In this document: positions 60,137 through 64,000 of the stretch, one piece after another | Position numbering within the stretch: position 1 is the stretch's first letter | How the letters are laid out: each line of letters begins with the position of its first letter | Source of the DNA: Kitasatospora sp. NBC_01287 | Lineage (GTDB): Bacteria; Actinomycetota; Actinomycetes; Streptomycetales; Streptomycetaceae | Length of the DNA stretch: 64,000 nt | Assembly (NCBI RefSeq): GCF_026340565.1 | Contig: NZ_JAPEPB010000001.1 | Span: 5,370,501 to 5,434,500 of the forward strand | Direction: 5' to 3' | Notes under the pieces: model-generated | Seen by the model: only the letters and a program-made list of their open reading frames with translations | Told to the model about the DNA's origin: nothing | The model's database searches: none | Position numbers and translations under genes: made by a program

Positions 60137-61432
60137 ATGACCACCACCCGCAAGCCCCGGATCGCCGTGATCGGCGCCGGCGTGGCCGGCCTGTCCGCCG
60201 CCTACCGGCTGCGCGAGCACGCCGAGCTGACCCTCTTCGAGCGCGAGGACCGGATCGGCGGCCACGCCAACACCATCGAGGTCGAGGAGGCCGGCCGGAC
60301 CCTGGGCATCGACACCGCCTTCGTGGTGATGAACCGCCCCAGCTACCCCAACTTCAGCCGCTTCCTGGACGAGCTGGGTGTGGCCACCAAGGAGCACGCC
60401 GGCGGCTTCAACTTCTTCGACCTGGACTCCGGACTTCAGTACGGCAGCGCCGAGTTGGCGCTGCCCCAGGAGGAGGTGGCGCGGCGCTACCCGGCGGAGT
60501 TCAACACCCTCTGGCACGAGGCCCGCCGCTTCCACACCGAGGGCCGCCGCGACTTCTTCCGCAAGCGCACCGACCTCCCGCTGGGGGAGTACCTGGACCG
60601 CGGCGGCTACAGCCAGGAGTTCCGCCACGGCTACGTGATCCTGCTCTGCACCGCGGTCTGGTCGGTGCCCGCCGAGCTGATCTGGGAGATGCCGGCCACC
60701 ACCGTGATCGCCTTCTTCCTGGCCCACGACGAGGGCGGCCTGGGCGGGCGGCGGGTCGACTGGCGCACCGTCGAGGGCGGTTCGATCTCCTACGTCCGCA
60801 GGGCGATCGCCGCGATCGACCCCAAGCTGCGGCTGGCCGAGCCGGTCACCGGGGTGCGGGAGGAGGCGGCGGGGGTGAGCGTGGCCACCGCCACCGGGGT
60901 CGAGCACTTCGACCACGCGGTGCTGGCGGTGCACGGCGACCAGGCCCGCGCGCTGCTCACCGACCCGAACGAGGCGCAGCGCGCGACGCTGGCCCGGATC
61001 CGCTACAACGCCTCGACGGCGGTGCTGCACACCGACCCGTCCGTGCTGCCCACCGACCGCTCCCGCTGGGAGAGTTGGAACTACGGCAAGGTCGTCCTGG
61101 ACGGCGCGGTGCGTCCGTACGTGGCGTACTACATGAACCGGCTGCACGGCTTCGAGGCCGAGCGGGACTACTTCGTCACCCTGGACTACCCGCGCGAGCT
61201 GCGCGAGGAGCTGGTGATCCGCGAACTGCGCTACGAGCACCCGGTGATCGACCTGGGCCTGCGCACCCTGCAGCAGACCATCTACCAGGTCAACGAGGGC
61301 AGCCGGATCAAGCTCTGCGGCTCGTACTTCCACTCCAAGCAGCTGCACCACGACCAGATCGGCTCGCACGAGGCGGCCTTCTCGGCCGGCCAGGAGGCGG
61401 GGTCCCAACTCCTGCGCGAGCTGGGCCGGTAG
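60137..61432 (+). CDS. FAD-dependent oxidoreductase (amine-oxidase-like, COG2907 type)
   Basis: A 431-residue flavoprotein. N-terminal dinucleotide-binding motif IAVIGAGVAGLSAAYRL, FEREDRIGGHANTI, then an internal substrate region (FFRKRTDLPLGEYLDRGGYSQEF) and C-terminal region with NYGKVV and LCGSYFHSKQLHHDQIGSHE. The overall pattern matches predicted flavin oxidoreductases often found next to lipid-modifying genes such as cyclopropane synthases. It probably oxidises, desaturates or saturates the chain made by the synthase. ATG 60137 with AGGAAGG upstream, 12 bp after the transferase. Last gene before a promoter region. Confidence 0.75.
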   Translation: MTTTRKPRIAVIGAGVAGLSAAYRLREHAELTLFEREDRIGGHANTIEVEEAGRTLGIDTAFVVMNRPSYPNFSRFLDELGVATKEHAGGFNFFDLDSGLQYGSAELALPQEEVARRYPAEFNTLWHEARRFHTEGRRDFFRKRTDLPLGEYLDRGGYSQEFRHGYVILLCTAVWSVPAELIWEMPATTVIAFFLAHDEGGLGGRRVDWRTVEGGSISYVRRAIAAIDPKLRLAEPVTGVREEAAGVSVATATGVEHFDHAVLAVHGDQARALLTDPNEAQRATLARIRYNASTAVLHTDPSVLPTDRSRWESWNYGKVVLDGAVRPYVAYYMNRLHGFEAERDYFVTLDYPRELREELVIRELRYEHPVIDLGLRTLQQTIYQVNEGSRIKLCGSYFHSKQLHHDQIGSHEAAFSAGQEAGSQLLRELGR

Positions 61433-61496
61433 GCGGCCGGGGCAGTGGTCGGGGCAGCGGTGGAATACCCACTGGCTTCAGGCCGCCGCCATCCGG

Positions 61497-61525
61497 CATA
61501 ATGGATAGTGTCAGGTTCCACTATC
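61497..61525 (+). promoter_or_regulatory. Promoter with overlapping operator in front of the ABM-like/MFS genes
   Basis: -10 box CATAAT (61497-61502) is directly followed by a perfect inverted repeat GATAGTG-N8-CACTATC (61504-61525). That repeat covers the expected transcription start and ends just before the ribosome site. This layout is typical of a TetR/MarR-repressed exporter promoter. No repressor gene is adjacent. Confidence 0.6.
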
Positions 61526-61541
61526 TGAGGAGAGCTCGACC

Positions 61542-61955
61542 ATGCCCACGCTGCCCTGGACCACTCCGAACCCGCCCCGACCGCAGACCCAGGCCCTGGT
61601 CATGGCCTCGCGGCTGGAAGTGACCTCCCTCAAGGACGTGCCCCGCTTCTTCCTGAAGTCCCTCGCCGCCTGGCGCCAGGTGAAGAGCGCGCCCGGCGCG
61701 GTCGGCGCCTCCCTGGTGGCCCAGCCGTTCAAGCGCACCTTCTGGACCCTCTCCGCCTGGGAGAGCCGCGAGGCGCTGTACGCCTACGCCAAGGCCGAAC
61801 CGCACAAGTCCGTGATGACCTCGCTCCGTTCGACCGTGAAGGAGTCCGTCTTCACCTTCTGGGACGTCCCCGTCGAGGAGCTCCCGATCCGCTGGCCCGA
61901 CGCCCGCGCCAAGCTCGCCGAGCAGCAGCGCGCCGACGCGGCGGCCCAGGGCTGA
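61542..61955 (+). CDS. Small ABM/DUF3291-like protein
   Basis: A 137-residue dimeric ferredoxin-like protein. The signature pattern is LVMASRLEVTSLKDVPRFFLKSLAAW, then the strand/helix TFWTLSAWESREALYAYAKAEPHKSVMTSL with the conserved His of antibiotic-biosynthesis-monooxygenase-like proteins. Family members include monooxygenases and heme-degrading enzymes, but many have no known activity. ATG 61542 with GAGGAGAG upstream. It opens a two-gene unit with the MFS exporter 126 bp downstream, under a promoter with an obvious operator. It may modify or bind the cluster product, or be unrelated to it. Confidence 0.7.
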   Translation: MPTLPWTTPNPPRPQTQALVMASRLEVTSLKDVPRFFLKSLAAWRQVKSAPGAVGASLVAQPFKRTFWTLSAWESREALYAYAKAEPHKSVMTSLRSTVKESVFTFWDVPVEELPIRWPDARAKLAEQQRADAAAQG

Positions 61956-61977
61956 CCCGCCTCCGTCGAACGGCGAT

Positions 61978-62054
61978 CCCCCGTTGAGCAGCCCGCGTTG
62001 AGCTGCGACCCCCATTGAGCAGCCCGCGTTGAGCTGCGACCCCCGTTGAGCAGC
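61978..62054. repeat. 2.5 copies of a 31-bp tandem repeat upstream of the MFS gene
   Basis: Unit begins CCCCCGTTGAGCAGCCCGCG and ends TTGAGCTGCGA; copies start at 61978, 62009 and 62040 (last one partial). Each contains GCAGC...GCTGC inverted arms, so each unit can fold into a small hairpin. It lies just before the ribosome site of the exporter. Confidence 0.8.
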
Positions 62055-62081
62055 AACGAAGTTCCCAAGGAGGGGACCGTC

Positions 62082-63533
62082 ATGTCCACCACCCCCGACC
62101 GGCCGAAAGTGCCGCTCTGGCTCTCGATCGTCGCCTGCAGCGTCCCGATGTTCATGGTGGCGCTGGACAACCTGGTGGTCTCCACCGCGCTGCGCACCCT
62201 GGCCGTCAAGCTGCACGCCGGTACCACCGACCTGCAGTGGTTCGTCAACGCCTACGTGCTCAGCTTCTCCTGCCTGCTGCTGATCGGCGCGGCCCTGGGC
62301 GACCGCTTCGGGCGCCGCAAGGTCTTCGCGATCGGCATCGCGATCTTCACCCTGGCCTCGGTCTCCTGCGGGATGGCGAGCACCAGCGGCGAGCTGATCA
62401 CGGCCCGCGCGGTGCAGGGCTTCGGTGCCGCGGCCGTGATGCCGCTCTCGCTCACCCTGCTCTCGCAGGCCGTGCCCGAGCGGCTGCGCAGCCTGGCGCT
62501 GGGCCTGTGGGGCGCGGTCAGCGGCCTGGCCATCGCCTTCGGTCCGGTGGTCGGCGGCGCGGTGGTGGACGGTCTGGCCTGGCAGTGGATCTTCTGGATC
62601 AACGTGCCGGTCGGCATCGTCGCCATCCCGCTCGTGCTCAGGGTGCTGCGGGAGAGCAAGGGCGAGCGGGTCAAGCTCGACCTGGCCGGCATGCTGCTGG
62701 CCGCCGCCGGCCTGCTGGCCGTGGTCTGGGGCATCGTCAACGGGAGCACCGACGGCTGGACGGCCGGCCGGATCGTCGGCGCCTTCGCGGCCGGCGCCGT
62801 GCTGCTCACCGCCTTCGTGCTCTGGGAGCGCCGCGCCCCGCACCCGCTGCTGCCGCTCGGCTTCTACCGCGTCCGCGCCTTCACCCTGACCAACATCGTC
62901 TCCGCCGCTATGTACTTCGGGGTCTTCGGCTCGATCTTCTTCTTCGCCCAGTACCTGCAGATCGCCCCGCCGCGCACCCCGCTGCAGGCCGGCGTGCTCA
63001 CCCTGGCCTGGACGCTGATGCCGATGTTCATCGCCCCGGTGGCCGGCGCGCTCACCGACAAGGTCGGCGGCGGCCGCCTGATGGCGCTCGGCCTCTTCCT
63101 CCAGGCCGCCGGCCTGACCTGGATCAACCTGGTGGCCACCACGGACACCCCGTACTCGCACATGGTCGGCGGCATGATCCTGGGCGGCGCCGGGATGGGC
63201 TTCGCGATCGCGCCCACCGCCGCCGTGGTGCTGGGCGCGGTCGGCCCCGAGCACCGGGGCAAGGCCTCGGGCGCCAACACCACCGTGCGGGAGATCGGCG
63301 GCGCGCTCGGCATCGCGGTGCTCAGCAGCGTCTTCCTGGCCCACGGCAGCACGGCCGACGCCCAGGACTTCGTCCGCGGGCTGCACCCGGCGGTCTGGGT
63401 CGGGGTCGTGGTGGTGGTGCTGGGCGGCGTCTGCGCCCTGTTCATCCCGCGCCCGCCGCGCCCGGCGGCGGTGCCCAGCGGCGCCGGAGCCACCGAGGAG
63501 GCCGGCGACCGGGAGGTCCCGGCCGCGGTCTGA
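62082..63533 (+). CDS. MFS exporter, DHA2 (14-helix) drug:H+ antiporter type
   Basis: A 483-residue transporter. Motif A is visible as GAALGDRFGRRKVFAIG, the antiporter motif as AVSGLAIAFGPVVGGAVVDGLAWQWIFWINVP (motif C: GPxxGG), plus motif D-like MFMVALDNLVVSTAL in helix 1. About 14 hydrophobic segments. The C-terminus is a hydrophilic Pro/Ala tail. ATG 62082 with AAGGAGGGG upstream; an ATG 36 bp earlier lies inside the repeat region and lacks a ribosome site. It probably exports a small hydrophobic compound and may serve the neighbouring lipid cluster or resistance in general. Confidence 0.88.
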   Translation: MSTTPDRPKVPLWLSIVACSVPMFMVALDNLVVSTALRTLAVKLHAGTTDLQWFVNAYVLSFSCLLLIGAALGDRFGRRKVFAIGIAIFTLASVSCGMASTSGELITARAVQGFGAAAVMPLSLTLLSQAVPERLRSLALGLWGAVSGLAIAFGPVVGGAVVDGLAWQWIFWINVPVGIVAIPLVLRVLRESKGERVKLDLAGMLLAAAGLLAVVWGIVNGSTDGWTAGRIVGAFAAGAVLLTAFVLWERRAPHPLLPLGFYRVRAFTLTNIVSAAMYFGVFGSIFFFAQYLQIAPPRTPLQAGVLTLAWTLMPMFIAPVAGALTDKVGGGRLMALGLFLQAAGLTWINLVATTDTPYSHMVGGMILGGAGMGFAIAPTAAVVLGAVGPEHRGKASGANTTVREIGGALGIAVLSSVFLAHGSTADAQDFVRGLHPAVWVGVVVVVLGGVCALFIPRPPRPAAVPSGAGATEEAGDREVPAAV

Positions 63534-63602
63534 CGGGCACCGGCGCTCCCTCCGATCCGGATCGCGCCCCCGAGTGCCGCCCCGAGTGCCGCCCCGAGCC
63601 GG

Positions 63603-63629
63603 CGGGCCGCGTGGACTACACGCGGCCCG
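63603..63629. terminator. Bidirectional terminator at the end of the window
   Basis: CGGGCCGCGTG (63603-63613), loop GACTA, CACGCGGCCCG (63619-63629), perfect 11-bp arms. It overlaps the stop codon of the minus-strand gene and lies 70 bp after the MFS gene. Confidence 0.7.
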
Positions 63630-64000
63630 TCGGCTCGAAGACGCGGTGCGAGGCCTCCGACTGGGCCAGCCGCCGCATCGCGCCGAGCAGCGCGTCCCCC
63701 AGCACGGTGCCCAGCACCACGCCCTCCACCTTGCTGTCCACGTCCGGCCGGTTGCCGATCATCGCCAGCTCGGCGGCGGAGAGCCGCTCGGCCGCGATCG
63801 CGTACTCGTCGAAGACCTCCAGCAGGTCCTCCTGCCCCAGGTCCTGAATGGTCACCACCAGCTGGGCCAGCACCTGGCAGGCCGGGTGCTCCGGCTGCAC
63901 CTGCCAGCCGTGCCGCTCGACCAGCCCGGCCACCAGCGCCCTGGCCCGGGTCCAGGACTCGCCGTCGCCGGGCGTCACCCGCGGGGTGACCGCCTCCTGC
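63616..64000 (-). CDS. Hypothetical protein (5' end probably beyond the window)
   Basis: At least 120 residues, helical, soluble, function not recognised: GESWTRARALVAGLVERHGW...ACQVLAQLVVTIQDLGQEDLLEVFDEYAIAAERLS...SKVEGVVLGTVLGDALLGAMRRLAQSE. A GTG at 63978 is possible, but AGGAGG lies 14 bp away. The frame stays open upstream to the window edge with protein-like sequence, so the true start may be outside. It reads towards the MFS gene (convergent). Confidence 0.55.
   Translation of the reverse strand, partial: QEAVTPRVTPGDGESWTRARALVAGLVERHGWQVQPEHPACQVLAQLVVTIQDLGQEDLLEVFDEYAIAAERLSAAELAMIGNRPDVDSKVEGVVLGTVLGDALLGAMRRLAQSEASHRVFEPTGRV

Overview
High-GC actinobacterial DNA, almost certainly from the family Streptomycetaceae. 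G or C dominates third codon positions, GTG starts are common, intrinsic terminators are G+C-rich, and the conserved genes fall in an order like the Streptomyces coelicolor core chromosome: end of a nuo operon, htpX, yajQ, tRNA-Tyr, tRNA-Thr, tRNA-Met, rpmG and two MaoC-type genes. No integrase, transposase, phage gene or CRISPR array was seen.

Layout. (1) 1-16.1 kb, mostly housekeeping: nuoM tail, nuoN, htpX, a divergent metallo-beta-lactamase-fold/HxlR/YciI group, a Tat-exported PHP phosphoesterase, a MASE1 membrane sensor next to a separate SpoIIE-type phosphatase, yccF, two divergent citrate synthase-family genes (one with an N-terminal DNA-binding domain), a quinone-reductase-like gene broken by one in-frame TGA, a mug-type DNA glycosylase, a PAP2 phosphatase, yajQ and tRNA-Tyr. 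(2) 16.5-19.6 kb: a universal stress protein, a lipoprotein and a large secreted HExxH metalloprotease. (3) 20.2-32.9 kb, a potassium-uptake island: two KimA-type K+ importers of the APC superfamily followed by kdpFABC and kdpDE, with a 27-residue membrane peptide gene coupled to the front of kdpF. (4) 33.3-37.9 kb: an unknown membrane protein, a cytosine-deaminase-like protein that has lost most of its catalytic residues, two tRNAs, rpmG and a HadA/HadB-like hotdog pair. (5) 38.6-63.5 kb: a biosynthetic cluster related to polyunsaturated fatty acid (Pfa) synthases.

The region 5 cluster encodes, in order, a free acyl carrier protein, a thioesterase, a KS-AT protein, an ACP-ACP-KR-DH protein, a 2,441-residue KS-CLF-AT-(double hotdog DH)x2 megasynthase, a PfaD-type enoyl reductase, two long acyl-CoA dehydrogenase homologues, a 55-residue zinc-ribbon protein, a phosphopantetheinyl transferase and an FAD-dependent oxidoreductase. 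A small ABM-like protein and an MFS exporter follow behind their own putative operator. Most junctions overlap or are very close, so the core probably forms one operon. Several features differ from classical pfa systems. The PfaA function is split in two by a frame change. There are only two ACP repeats, and they share a perfect 227-bp repeat. An AT domain is built into the PfaC-like protein, and acyl-CoA dehydrogenase homologues are present. The expected product is a PUFA-like or other highly unsaturated lipid of unknown structure. The locus appears inserted into an otherwise conserved stretch, after the MaoC pair that in relatives lies close to murB.

All functional calls are by reading and recalled family motifs; no database search was run.
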